Below the pieces are notes generated by a model that saw only the letters and a program-made list of their open reading frames with translations, was not told where the DNA came from and made no database searches. The translations under genes and the position numbers were made by a program. DNA of 64,000 nucleotides from JBDIAG01 sp047974565 (GTDB taxonomy: Bacteria; Actinomycetota; Actinomycetes; Actinomycetales; CAWJMD01). Shown here in pieces: positions 51,339-60,166 of the stretch (its first letter is position 1; each line of letters starts with the position of its first letter). The DNA lies in contig JBKECN010000034.1 of assembly GCA_047974565.1 (NCBI GenBank), positions 62,001 through 126,000 of the forward strand. Reading direction: 5' to 3'.

Positions 51339-52550
51339 TCAGCCGCCGCTGACCGACAACTCCGCCTCGGCCAGCATTCGCTGGTCGGCACCGGACAGAT
51401 CCCGCCCGGTCAACCATCCCTCGGGCAAGGCCACCCGCTTGGCCCCGGTCGTGCGGCCCCTGCTGCCCTCGGCGGCCTGCCCCGGATACCCGGCCTCCCC
51501 GGCCCCGTCGAGGAGTTCGGCGACGAGATCGGCGAGGTGCGCGCGTGACTCGACCAAGGCGAAGCGGGTCCGCAACCGCGAACCCACCGGATACCCCTTG
51601 AAGTACCAGGCCATGTGCTTGCGCAGATCCCGCAGGGCCTTGAGCTCGTCGCCGTGGTGGGCCACCAGCAGCTCGGCGTGCTGCTGCAGGACCCGGCAGA
51701 CCTCATCGAGTCCGGGACGCATCCGGTCCGTACGACCCGCCAGAGCGGCAGCCAGATCCGCGAACAACCAGGGACGCCCCAGACAGCCTCGGCCGACCAC
51801 CACACCGGCACAACCGGTTTCAGCGAACATCCGCACCGCGTCCTCGGCCGCGAAGATGTCCCCGTTGCCCAGTACCGGCACGGTCAGGGCGTCCACCAGC
51901 CGGGCGATCGCCGTCCAGTCGGCCTGCCCGCCGTAGTACTGCAGGGCGGTGCGGGCATGCAAGGCCACCGCGGCGACACCCTCGTCCTGCGCGCTGCGGC
52001 CGGCGTCGAGGTAGGTGAGGTGATCGGCGTCGATGCCCATCCGCATCTTCACCGTGACCGGCACCCCGGCCGGCGCCGCGGCCTGGACCGCCGCCCGGAC
52101 CACGGCGGTGAACAGGTGCGACTTCCACGGCAGCGCCGCTCCCCCGCCCTTGCGGGTGACCTTGGCCACCGGGCAGCCGAAGTTGAGGTCGATGTGGTCG
52201 GCGAGGTCCTCCTCGACGAGCATCCGGGCCGCCGCCCCGACCGTGCCCGGCTCCACCCCGTACAACTGCACCGACCGGGGGCTCTCACCCGGATCGTGCT
52301 GGATGAGCCGCAGGGACTCGGGGTTTCGCTCCACCAGGGCCCGGCTGGTGACCATCTCCGAGACGTAGATGCCACCGGGGCCGAACTGCCGGCACAGGGC
52401 CCGGAAGGCCTGGTTGGTGATCCCGGCCATCGGAGCCAGCACCATCGGGGTGGTCGCCACGTGCGGGCCGATGACCAGCGGGTGGGCGGCGGCCGAACGC
52501 GTCCCCGGCACGACCCCGCTGTCACCGGTGCCCGGCACCAGGGTCAGCAC
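51339..52550 (-). CDS. dusB: tRNA-dihydrouridine synthase
   Basis: A 403-residue FMN-dependent enzyme that reduces uridines in the tRNA D-loop. Barrel start VLAPMAGITNQAFRALCR, catalytic cysteine in DLNFGCPVAKVTRKGGG, FMN phosphate region VLGNGDIFAAEDA and GVVVGRGCLGRPWLF. Start GTG 52550 overlaps the glyS stop; the first ~30 residues before VIGPHVATTPMVLAP are variable. Coupled with glyS upstream and dgt downstream. Confidence 0.94.
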   Translation of the reverse strand: MLTLVPGTGDSGVVPGTRSAAAHPLVIGPHVATTPMVLAPMAGITNQAFRALCRQFGPGGIYVSEMVTSRALVERNPESLRLIQHDPGESPRSVQLYGVEPGTVGAAARMLVEEDLADHIDLNFGCPVAKVTRKGGGAALPWKSHLFTAVVRAAVQAAAPAGVPVTVKMRMGIDADHLTYLDAGRSAQDEGVAAVALHARTALQYYGGQADWTAIARLVDALTVPVLGNGDIFAAEDAVRMFAETGCAGVVVGRGCLGRPWLFADLAAALAGRTDRMRPGLDEVCRVLQQHAELLVAHHGDELKALRDLRKHMAWYFKGYPVGSRLRTRFALVESRAHLADLVAELLDGAGEAGYPGQAAEGSRGRTTGAKRVALPEGWLTGRDLSGADQRMLAEAELSVSGG

Positions 52551-53947
52551 CCCACCAGCTTGCCGGCCAGGTACCCCTCCACCTTGTCGATGCCGATGCG
52601 TTCCTGCGCCATCGAGTCACGTTCGCGCACCGTGACCGCTTGGTCGTCGAGGGAGTCGAAGTCCACGGTGATGCAGAACGGGGTGCCGATCTCGTCCTGG
52701 CGACGGTAGCGCTTGCCGATCGCCTGGGTCTCGTCGTAATCCACGTTCCAGTTCCGGCGCAACGTCTCGGCGAGGTTGCGCGCGGTCGGGGTGAGGTCGG
52801 CGTGCTTGCTCAACGGCAGCACCGCTGCCTTGACCGGGGCGAGCCGGGGGTCCAGTCGCAGGACGATCCGTCGGTCCACCCCACCCTTGGTGTTGGGAGC
52901 CTCGTCCTCGTCGTAGGCGTCGATGAGGAAGGCCATCAGCGACCGGGTCAGGCCGGCGGCCGGCTCGATGACGTACGGCACGAACCGTTCGCCGTTCTCG
53001 TCCAGGTAGGACAGATCCTTGCCGGAGTGCTCGGAGTGGGTGGACAGATCGAAGTCGGTGCGGTTGGCGACACCTTCGAGCTCACCCCACTGCGAGCCGA
53101 CGAAACCGAAGCGGTACTCGATGTCGACGGTGCGCTTGGAGTAGTGCGAGAGCTTCTCCTGCGGGTGCTCGTAGTGGCGCAGGTTGGCCGGGTCGATGCC
53201 CAGGTCCGTGTACCAGGAGGTGCGCTCGTCGATCCAGTACTGGTGCCACTCCTCATCGGTACCCGGCTTGACGAAGAACTCCATCTCCATCTGCTCGAAC
53301 TCGCGGGTGCGGAAGATGAAGTTGCCGGGGGTGATCTCGTTGCGGAAGGACTTGCCGATCTGGCCGATGCCGAAGGGCACCTTGCGACGGGCGGTCTCCT
53401 TGACATTGAGGAAGTTGATGAAGATGCCCTGGGCGGTCTCGGGGCGCAGGTAGTGCAGGCCGGAGGCGTCCTCGACCGGGCCCAGATAGGTCTTGAGCAT
53501 CATGTTGAAGTCGCGGGGCTCGGTCCACTGGCCGCGGTTGCCGCAGTTCGGGCAGGCGATCTCGGACAGCGGGATGGACTCCGGGTCGGCGATCGCCTTC
53601 TTCTCCGCCACCGCCTCCTGGAGCTGGTCGGCGCGGAACCGCTTGTGGCAGCTCTGGCACTCGGTGAGCGGGTCGTTGAAGGCGCCCACGTGGCCCGAGG
53701 CCACCCACACCTGGCGGGGCAGGATGACGCTGGAGTCGAGGCCGACGATGTCGTCGCGGGACTGGACGATGCGCCGCCACCATTGCCGCTTGATCGCGTC
53801 CTTGACCTCGACCCCGAGCGGCCCGTAGTCCCACGCCGAACGGGTGCCGCCGTAGATCTCGCCGCAGGGGTACACGAACCCCCGGCGCTTGCACAGCGTG
53901 GTGACTTTGTCGAGGGTGCTCTGGGCGGCCACGGTGGCTCTCTCCAT
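52544..53947 (-). CDS. glyS: Glycine--tRNA ligase (single-chain alpha2 type)
   Basis: A 467-residue class II synthetase. N-terminus LDKVTTLCKRRGFVYPCGEIYGG; motif region RSAWDYGPLGVEVKDAI; zinc pairs CQSCHKRF and CPNCGNRG in the insertion; RPETAQGIFINF, FGIGQIGKSFRNEITP and FRTREFEQMEMEFF (motif 2), then EPAAGLTRSLMAFLIDAY and the anticodon-binding domain APVKAAVLPLSKH. Length fits the bacterial dimer enzyme of Actinobacteria. Confidence 0.96.
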   Translation of the reverse strand: MERATVAAQSTLDKVTTLCKRRGFVYPCGEIYGGTRSAWDYGPLGVEVKDAIKRQWWRRIVQSRDDIVGLDSSVILPRQVWVASGHVGAFNDPLTECQSCHKRFRADQLQEAVAEKKAIADPESIPLSEIACPNCGNRGQWTEPRDFNMMLKTYLGPVEDASGLHYLRPETAQGIFINFLNVKETARRKVPFGIGQIGKSFRNEITPGNFIFRTREFEQMEMEFFVKPGTDEEWHQYWIDERTSWYTDLGIDPANLRHYEHPQEKLSHYSKRTVDIEYRFGFVGSQWGELEGVANRTDFDLSTHSEHSGKDLSYLDENGERFVPYVIEPAAGLTRSLMAFLIDAYDEDEAPNTKGGVDRRIVLRLDPRLAPVKAAVLPLSKHADLTPTARNLAETLRRNWNVDYDETQAIGKRYRRQDEIGTPFCITVDFDSLDDQAVTVRERDSMAQERIGIDKVEGYLAGKLVGC

Positions 53948-54039
53948 CCGGCTGGGTGTCGGGGCCGGACAAGCCTACGTCAGCTACCCGGCGGCCCTGT
54001 GCCAGGCACGATGGTGCCGCTACTCCACTGCGCTTGCGA

Positions 54040-54372
54040 TCAGGGTGCCCAGGTCACGTCGCTGGTCAGGCGCTGCACGCCCTCGGGTGTGGCGCAGAGC
54101 ACGTCGGAGTAGGCGGTGGGCTCGTCCAGGCATCGGTAGAGCAGCGGATGCACCACCAGCTTGACCTCGTAGGCGGACATCGCCCGGCGATAGCTGCCGA
54201 CGTCGGCCCAGCCGGTGGCAAGCACGAACAGGTCTGGCTCGTCGAGGTTCTGGGCCAGTCGCGCCTCCACGCAGCCGTCCTGGCGACGCAGCACCTCCAG
54301 GCCCTGTTCGGCCTGGTCGAGAAAGTCGGCGACGTCGGGCTGGGCGATTCGAAAGCGAACAAGGCTCTGCAC
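54040..54372 (-). CDS. Antibiotic biosynthesis monooxygenase (ABM)-like small protein
   Basis: 110 residues from GTG 54372 (MQSLVRFRIAQPDVADFLDQ). The ferredoxin-like beta-alpha-beta pattern (LEVLRRQDGCVEARLAQNLDEPDLFVLATGW, then SYRRAMSAYEVKLVVHPLL) matches ABM-type domains found in quinone oxidases and heme-degrading enzymes. No heme or cofactor ligand can be named. Divergent from the zinc uptake operon, 70 bp from its Zur box. Confidence 0.75.
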   Translation of the reverse strand: MQSLVRFRIAQPDVADFLDQAEQGLEVLRRQDGCVEARLAQNLDEPDLFVLATGWADVGSYRRAMSAYEVKLVVHPLLYRCLDEPTAYSDVLCATPEGVQRLTSDVTWAP

Positions 54373-54442
54373 GCCGCCAGTGTGGCCTCACCAGGTCCGA
54401 ACGCACGACCCGAGGTGGACTTGACCCACCCGCCAAATCTAG

Positions 54443-54459
54443 ATGAGAATGATTCTCAT
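54443..54459 (+). promoter_or_regulatory. Zur box ATGAGAATGATTCTCAT
   Basis: A perfect 17-bp palindrome with 8-bp arms of the TGAAAATGATTTTCA type known for actinobacterial Zur. TTGACC (54421-54426) is a -35, and GAGAAT (54445-54450) inside the palindrome a -10 at 18-bp spacing. Zur with zinc would block RNA polymerase directly. The ATG inside its first arm is not the start; the start overlaps the second arm. Confidence 0.85.
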
Positions 54460-55411
54460 GACGATCTCGCGTAGTGCCCTGGTCGCGTTGACCGCTCTGC
54501 CCCTGCTGCTCACCGCGTGCTCGGGGCAGGACACCAGCAGCGCGGCGGGCAGCGGAGACGGCGTCTCGGTGGTGGTCGGCTTCTACCCGATGCAGTTCGT
54601 CGCCGAGCGCGTCGGTGGTGACGCCGTCACGGTCACCAATGTCACCCGCCCGGGCGCCGAACCGCACGACGTCGAACTGGCACCCCGGGACGTCGAGGCC
54701 TTCACCACCGCCGCAGCGATCTACTATCTGCCGGGCTTTCAGCCGGCCGTCGACTCGGCGATCGAGACCGCCGGGGCCGCCGACCGCGCGGTGGACGTCA
54801 GCCCCGCCGCCGAACTCGAGCCCGCCCCCGAGGGCACCGAGGTGCACGACGACCACGCGGGCGAGCAAGCGGATGAGCACGCCGACACCGGGCTCGACCC
54901 ACACTTCTGGCTGGACCCCACCCGCCTGGCCTCGGTCACCACCCTGGTCGCCGACGACCTGGCCGCGCGCGATCCTGAGCATGCCGAGCAATACCGTTCC
55001 AACGCAGATGCTTTGAACGCAGATCTGATGGCCCTGGACGAACACTTCGCCACCGGGCTGGCGAACTGCGCGAACACCGACCTGGTCACCAGCCATGAGG
55101 CCTTCGGCTACCTGGCCCGGGCCTACGGACTCACCCAGGTGGGCGTCTCCGGGCTGGACCCCCAGCAGGAGCCGTCCCCGGCCAGACTCGCCGAACTGAG
55201 CGCCTTCGTGCGCGAGCACGACGTCACCACGATCTACACCGAGACGCTCGCCAGTCCCGCGGTCGCGCAGACCCTGGCGGACGAGACCGGTGCCGGCACC
55301 GCCGTCCTCGATCCGCTCGAAGGCCTTACCGACGACAGCGGTGACGCCGACTACCTCTCGGTGATGGAGACCAACCTGGGCACCCTTCGTGCCGGACAAT
55401 CGTGTTCATGA
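54458..55411 (+). CDS. Zinc ABC transporter, substrate-binding lipoprotein
   Basis: 317 residues from ATG 54458 (MTISRSALVALTALPLLL), chosen because the earlier ATG 54443 lies in the Zur operator; the predicted transcription start coincides with this codon, suggesting a leaderless mRNA. Lipobox LLTACSG. Metal-site elements of cluster A-I proteins: GAEPHDVELAP (His), the His/Asp-rich loop VHDDHAGEQADEHADTG, DPHFWLDP (His), SHEAFGYLARAY (His) and VLDPLEGL (Asp). It captures zinc outside the membrane for the downstream ATPase and permease. Confidence 0.93.
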   Translation: MTISRSALVALTALPLLLTACSGQDTSSAAGSGDGVSVVVGFYPMQFVAERVGGDAVTVTNVTRPGAEPHDVELAPRDVEAFTTAAAIYYLPGFQPAVDSAIETAGAADRAVDVSPAAELEPAPEGTEVHDDHAGEQADEHADTGLDPHFWLDPTRLASVTTLVADDLAARDPEHAEQYRSNADALNADLMALDEHFATGLANCANTDLVTSHEAFGYLARAYGLTQVGVSGLDPQQEPSPARLAELSAFVREHDVTTIYTETLASPAVAQTLADETGAGTAVLDPLEGLTDDSGDADYLSVMETNLGTLRAGQSCS

Positions 55412-56226
55412 CACTGCCACCCGACGAGGCTGGTGCTTCCTCGCTCGCCCCCTCCGGCGCCGGCCCCGGCGGCCCGGTAGTCGCCGTGCGGGATCTGAGC
55501 GTGGGCTACGACAGCACCGTGGTGGTGCGCGACGTCTCGTTCACGGTTGAGGCCGGCGATGTGGTGGCCGTGCTGGGTACCAACGGCTCGGGAAAGTCCA
55601 CCCTCGTCAAGGGCCTACTCGGGGTCGCCACCCGGGTTGGCGGCCAGGTGGAAATCGCCGGCAGCCACCGCGAGATCGGCTACGTCCCACAGCGGTTGAA
55701 CTCAGCGGGGCCGGTGCCGGCCACCGTGTACGAGCTCGTCGTCACCGGCCGCCTCGGCGGTAGGCGGTGGTTCATCAAGGCGAACCAGGCGGATCGACGG
55801 GCCGTCGAGCAAGCCCTCGAACTGGTCGGATTGGACGACCTGGCACACCACCCGGTCACCGAACTCTCCGGTGGGCAGCACCGGCGAGCCCTCATCGCGA
55901 GGGCCTTGGTCAGCAGGCCGAGACTCCTGGTCATGGACGAGCCCACCGCCGGGGTGGACACCACCCAGCAGCAGGTGTTGGCCCGCACCCTGCGCCGGCT
56001 CTCGGACACCGGCGTGACGATGATCATCGTCACCCACGAGATCGGCCCGTTCACCAGCCTGCTCACCCGGGCCCTAGTGATGCGGGAGGGTCGGCTGAGT
56101 TACGACGGTCCGATCACCCCCGAACTGCTGGGACGCCACGACGTGGACCATCACCACCACGAACCCCTCGAGCCCGATCCGCTCATCACGCCGCTGCTGA
56201 CCCCGCCGGGAGGTCACGATGCTTGA
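55408..56226 (+). CDS. znuC: Zinc ABC transporter, ATP-binding protein
   Basis: 272 residues from ATG 55408, overlapping the preceding stop (ATGA). Walker A VLGTNGSGKSTLVKGLLG, Q-loop GYVPQRL, signature LSGGQHRRALIARAL, Walker B LLVMDEPTAGVD and switch IIVTHEIG. A C-terminal DVDHHHHEPLEP patch may sense metal. Overlaps the permease start by 8 bases. Confidence 0.95.
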   Translation: MTLPPDEAGASSLAPSGAGPGGPVVAVRDLSVGYDSTVVVRDVSFTVEAGDVVAVLGTNGSGKSTLVKGLLGVATRVGGQVEIAGSHREIGYVPQRLNSAGPVPATVYELVVTGRLGGRRWFIKANQADRRAVEQALELVGLDDLAHHPVTELSGGQHRRALIARALVSRPRLLVMDEPTAGVDTTQQQVLARTLRRLSDTGVTMIIVTHEIGPFTSLLTRALVMREGRLSYDGPITPELLGRHDVDHHHHEPLEPDPLITPLLTPPGGHDA

Positions 56227-57160
56227 GTTGGCCTTCATGCAGCGGGCGCTGCTGGCCGCGCTGCTGGTGGGGCTCACCGCACCCGTGGTGGGCACCTTCC
56301 TGCTGCAGCGACGCCTGGCGCTGATCGGCGACGGGCTGGGTCACGTCGCCCTGGCGGGGGTGGCGGTCGGGGTGCTCACTGCCACCAGCCCGGTGTGGAC
56401 GGCCCTGCTGGCGGCAGTGGCCGGCGCGGTGCTCATTGAGGTGCTGCGCCGCAAGGCGTCCGGTGGTGGCGACATGGCCTTGGCGGTGCTCTTCTACGGC
56501 GGCATCGCCGGCGGTGTGGTGCTGCTGGGCCTGGCTCCTGCCGGGTCAGGCAACCTGAACAGCTATCTGTTCGGTGCCATCACCACGACCACTCCCACCG
56601 ATCTCGTGGTGTTCGCTGGGCTGTCGGTGGTGGTGCTCGGCACCGTGATCCTGTTCGGCACGCACCTGTTCGCGGTGAGCGAGGACGAGGAATTCGCCCG
56701 GGCCATCGGCATCAACGTGCTCGCCTACAACCTGCTGCTCGCCGTGCTCACCGCCGTCACCGTCGTGGTGTCGATGCGGGTGATCGGCCTGCTGCTGATC
56801 AGCGCCCTGATGATCGTGCCCAATGCCGCCGCCCAGCAACTCGTGCGCGGATTCCGGGCGACGATGGCCGCGGCCGTCGGGATCGGGGTGTTCAGCGGGC
56901 TGGCCGGGGTGTCGCTGTCGTACCAGACCGGCACGCCGTCGGGGGGCACCGTGGTGCTGGTGAGCATCGCAATCCTGTTGCTCGCCGTGGTCGGGCGGGC
57001 GCTGCTGCGCGTAGCACGCCGCCACCCCACGCACGACTATCACCCCCACGAACACGGCCCGGGCTGCGGCCACCAGGCCGTGGAGCACGAGGGCCACGTG
57101 GACTATCTGCATGACGGCGAACGGCATGCGGTGCACGGAGGGCACTATGACGAGCACTGA
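56219..57160 (+). CDS. znuB: Zinc ABC transporter permease with His-rich tail
   Basis: A 313-residue protein. About eight membrane helices (for example ALLAALLVGLTAPVVGTFLL, VVLGTVILFGTHLFA), with the ABC-3 family GDGLGHVALAGVAVG near the N-terminus and VIGLLLISALMIVPNAAA. Beyond the family core, the last ~45 residues hold about 13 histidines (HPTHDYHPHEHGPGC, HVDYLHDGERHAVHGGHY), probably a cytoplasmic zinc-buffering or gating segment. Co-transcribed with zur. Confidence 0.94.
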   Translation: MLELAFMQRALLAALLVGLTAPVVGTFLLQRRLALIGDGLGHVALAGVAVGVLTATSPVWTALLAAVAGAVLIEVLRRKASGGGDMALAVLFYGGIAGGVVLLGLAPAGSGNLNSYLFGAITTTTPTDLVVFAGLSVVVLGTVILFGTHLFAVSEDEEFARAIGINVLAYNLLLAVLTAVTVVVSMRVIGLLLISALMIVPNAAAQQLVRGFRATMAAAVGIGVFSGLAGVSLSYQTGTPSGGTVVLVSIAILLLAVVGRALLRVARRHPTHDYHPHEHGPGCGHQAVEHEGHVDYLHDGERHAVHGGHYDEH

Positions 57161-57605
57161 CTCCCCCAGCACGTCTGCCGGCCCCGTCCCGGCCCGGCAG
57201 GCAGCGTCTGAGGCCGACGGCCAGCCCCGGCGGCGGACCCGGCAACGCGACGCCATCGCCGACTACCTGGCAGGCCGGGACGATTTCCGCACCGCCCAGG
57301 AGATTCACGCCGATCTGCGGGCGACCGGCACCTCCATCGGCCTGGCCACCATCTACCGCACCCTGCAGTCGATGGCCGAGGCCGGTGAGGTGGATGCCCT
57401 GCGGATGGACGACGGCGAACAGCGATACCGGTGTTGTGTCGAGGTACGACACCATCACCACCTGGTGTGCCGGTCCTGCGGAGTGGCCGTCGAGGTCAGG
57501 GACGAGCCGGTGGACCGCTGGGCCGCGCAGGTGGGCGCCGAGCACGGCTTCTCCGGGGTGGAGCATCGGGTTGAGGTCTTCGGGGTGTGTCCGGCCTGCG
57601 GGTAG
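57147..57605 (+). CDS. zur: Fur-family zinc uptake regulator
   Basis: 152 residues from ATG 57147 (MTSTDSPSTSAGP), overlapping the permease by 14 bases. Winged helix: TRQRDAIADYLAGRDDFRTAQEI, GTSIGLATIYRTLQSMAEAG. Metal site HHHHLVCRSCG and the C-terminal CPACG form the structural zinc site. Being last in the operon headed by the Zur box, it should autoregulate. Confidence 0.94.
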   Translation: MTSTDSPSTSAGPVPARQAASEADGQPRRRTRQRDAIADYLAGRDDFRTAQEIHADLRATGTSIGLATIYRTLQSMAEAGEVDALRMDDGEQRYRCCVEVRHHHHLVCRSCGVAVEVRDEPVDRWAAQVGAEHGFSGVEHRVEVFGVCPACG

Positions 57606-57637
57606 CGCTGGCCGCGACCACGAGTGGCCGCTGGGCT

Positions 57638-58216
57638 TCAGCGGTCGGTCGGGGAGGACGCCTGGGTACGGGCTGTGAGGAATCGTGCCCCCTTTGCTCG
57701 GCCCGCGCCAAGATACCGACGCTCCTGAGCGGCCCACACGTCCCACCACGGCCGGTACAGGTCGCCGTCACGGTTCATCGCGCGCAGGTATCTCAGGCTG
57801 GTGGGAGCCTGCAGCCACACTCCCACACTGACGAACGCAGCCACTCGGGGATCCAGAGCACCGACACCCTCGACGACGAGCCACCGGGGTCGGCCGATGA
57901 TCACCGGCTCATCGGCGAATCGACCTGCCGTCCAGTCAAAGTGGTAGTACCGGGCCGGACGCCCCGCGGCCAACGGACGTAACACCCAGCGGCGAAGCAG
58001 GTCGGCGGCGGCGGCCAGCCCGTGCCAGCCCGGGTACAGCTCCTCGAGGCTGATCAGAGCGGCCTGCGGCGGCAGCCGGGCGAGAATCTGCCCGGCAAGG
58101 GTGGACTTTCCAGCGCCCGAACGCCCATCGATGGCGAGGATGGCCGTGCGCCCACAGCGCGCCGGCGCCCCCAGCAGCCGACGGCGCAGGAGGTTCACCA
58201 GGTGCGGGTCGGCCAT
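57638..58216 (-). CDS. Uridine kinase-like P-loop protein
   Basis: A 192-residue protein. Walker A AIDGRSGAGKSTLAGQIL (about residue 30), then ISLEELYPGWHGLAAA and YHFDWTAG, RWLVVEGVGAL (Walker B-like) and a C-terminal MNRDGDLYRPWWDVWAAQE. The layout is that of uridine kinase/phosphoribulokinase-like NTPases common beside actinobacterial uppS. The substrate is not known. Confidence 0.85.
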   Translation of the reverse strand: MADPHLVNLLRRRLLGAPARCGRTAILAIDGRSGAGKSTLAGQILARLPPQAALISLEELYPGWHGLAAAADLLRRWVLRPLAAGRPARYYHFDWTAGRFADEPVIIGRPRWLVVEGVGALDPRVAAFVSVGVWLQAPTSLRYLRAMNRDGDLYRPWWDVWAAQERRYLGAGRAKGARFLTARTQASSPTDR

Positions 58217-58230
58217 GGTGTCCGGGCAGG

Positions 58231-59091
58231 TCAGTCCGTGTCGCTGGGCGATGCCAGACCACCCCGCGATTCAACGCCGACGGGTGCTGCGTCGATGGGT
58301 GCGGCGTCGATGGCACCGCCGAACCGACGATCCCGCCCGGCGTAGGCCAGGATCGCGTCCCACAGGTGCCGCCGGTCGACGTCCGGCCATAGCGTCGGGA
58401 TGAACGCCAACTCGGCATAGGCGCTCTGCCACAGCAGGTAGTTCGAGATTCGTTGCTCCCCCGAGCTACGCAGGAACAGGTCCACGTCCGGCATCTGCGG
58501 GTCGTAGAGGTGCCGGGCCACGGTGTGCTCGTCCACCCTGCCCGGGTCCAGCTTCCCGGCAGCGGCGAGCTCGGCGATCCGGCGGGTGGCGTCGGCGATC
58601 TCCGCACGCCCCCCGTAGTTGATGCACAGCCCGAGGGTCATCGTGTCGTTGTCCCGGGTGAGCTGCTCCGCGACCTCCAGCTCCGAGATCACCGACCGCC
58701 ACAGCCGGGGCCGCCGTCCTATCCATTTCGCGCGAACTCCCCACGCGTGCAACTGATCCCGCCGGCGGCGCAGTACTTGTCGGTTGTACCCCATGAGGAA
58801 GCGCACCTCGTCCGGCGATCGCTTCCAGTTCTCGGTGGAGAAGGCGTACACGCTGAGGTATGACAATCCGATCTCCAGCGCCCCGGCCACGACGTCGAAG
58901 AGTGCGTCCTCACCGGCCTCGTGCCCGGCAGTGCGCGGTAACCCACGCGAGTTGGCCCACCGGCCGTTGCCGTCCATGACGATGGCCACGTGCCGGGGCA
59001 TCGCCTCGGCCGGGATCACCGGCGGCCGGATCCCACTGGGATGCGGGGGCGGCTGCTCCAGCACGCGCCGCGAGCCGGGTCGGGATCTCAT
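58231..59091 (-). CDS. uppS: Isoprenyl (undecaprenyl) diphosphate synthase
   Basis: 286 residues from ATG 59091, which overlaps the recO stop (ATGA); the longer open frame lies within recO. cis-prenyltransferase motifs: VAIVMDGNGRWANSRGLPR with catalytic Asp, LSVYAFSTENWKRSPDEV, LGLCINYGGRAEIADA and DLFLRSSGEQRISNYLLWQ, AYAELAFIPTLWPD. Makes the C50-C55 lipid carrier for cell-wall synthesis. Confidence 0.95.
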   Translation of the reverse strand: MRSRPGSRRVLEQPPPHPSGIRPPVIPAEAMPRHVAIVMDGNGRWANSRGLPRTAGHEAGEDALFDVVAGALEIGLSYLSVYAFSTENWKRSPDEVRFLMGYNRQVLRRRRDQLHAWGVRAKWIGRRPRLWRSVISELEVAEQLTRDNDTMTLGLCINYGGRAEIADATRRIAELAAAGKLDPGRVDEHTVARHLYDPQMPDVDLFLRSSGEQRISNYLLWQSAYAELAFIPTLWPDVDRRHLWDAILAYAGRDRRFGGAIDAAPIDAAPVGVESRGGLASPSDTD

Positions 59092-59900
59092 GCCCGGGTC
59101 ACCAGACCAGGTGAGCGATCGCGAGCCGGACCGCTGTGCCCCTGGGGGTGGCGCCGTTCCGGCGTCGGGTCGGCACGCTCCACCATCCGCAGCGCCCGCA
59201 CCCCTCGCTCGACGTGCCATTCCAGGAAGGCGGTCACCAGCGAGCTTGCCTCGGCCCGGTGCACGTGCTCGCTGCCGTCGGCGTGCGCCCAGTCGCCGCT
59301 GAGCAGGGCTCCCAGCAGGGTGAGCGTGTCGGGCGCGGGAGCGGTGGATCCCGGTGGACGGCACAGCGGGCACACCACTCCCCCGGACTGCACCGAGAAG
59401 GCCCGGTGCGGGCCGGGCCCGCCGCACCGGGCGCAGTCGTCGAACGAGGGCGCCCAGCCGGCGGTGGCCAGCGAGCGCAGCAGGAAGGCGTCCAGCACCA
59501 GCCCGGACTCATGGTCGCCGCGGGCCAGGGTCCGCAACGCACCCACCAGCAACAGGAACTGCTGGGTGGCGGGCTCACGCTCGTCCGGGGTGAGTCGCTC
59601 CACCGTCTCCACCATGGCGCTGGCCGCGGTGTACCGGGGATAGTTGCCGATGATGCTGCGGGCGTACGGGACGACCGTGTCGGCCTGGGTGATCACGTCG
59701 AGGGTGCGGCCGTGCCAGAACTGAAGGTCCACGTGCATGAAGGGCTCGAGCCGGGCGCCGAACTTGCTGGACGTGCGCCGCACCCCCTTGGCCACACCAC
59801 GCATCCGCCCGTTCTCCCGGGTCAGGACGGTGACGATCCGGTCCGCCTCGCCGAGTTTGTGGGTGCGCAACACCACGGCCTCGTCTCGTAGGGTGCGCAT
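59088..59900 (-). CDS. recO: DNA repair protein RecO
   Basis: 270 residues from ATG 59900 (MRTLRDEAVVLRTHKLGEA). N-terminal OB fold (RIVTVLTRENGRMRGVAKG), helical core (LLLVGALRTLARGD) and zinc finger CARCGGPGP...CPLCRPPG. RecO loads RecA on SSB-coated DNA with RecR. The 266-bp divergent gap to the LLM gene (59901-60166) holds promoters for both but no gene. Confidence 0.94.
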   Translation of the reverse strand: MRTLRDEAVVLRTHKLGEADRIVTVLTRENGRMRGVAKGVRRTSSKFGARLEPFMHVDLQFWHGRTLDVITQADTVVPYARSIIGNYPRYTAASAMVETVERLTPDEREPATQQFLLLVGALRTLARGDHESGLVLDAFLLRSLATAGWAPSFDDCARCGGPGPHRAFSVQSGGVVCPLCRPPGSTAPAPDTLTLLGALLSGDWAHADGSEHVHRAEASSLVTAFLEWHVERGVRALRMVERADPTPERRHPQGHSGPARDRSPGLVTRA

Positions 59901-60166
59901 CGACCCATTGTGACGGGTGAGCCTCGCGCACGAGGACCGACTCGCGGGACGGCAGGGCCATGGAGCGGCTGCCGACTTGCGGCAGGGTGAGCCCCCGAGC
60001 CACCATTGAGATCGTTCGCCTGCGAACATTCTCCTTGTATGGGTGACAGGTCGTCTGTCCGCAGTGCGGTCGGCTATCCGCGAGCCACGGGTGCGCCCGC
60101 GACGTGGAGGGCCAGGTCGCCCGCGGGGCCCGGCCGTCCGAGACCGCTACGTAGAGGAGTCCGCCG

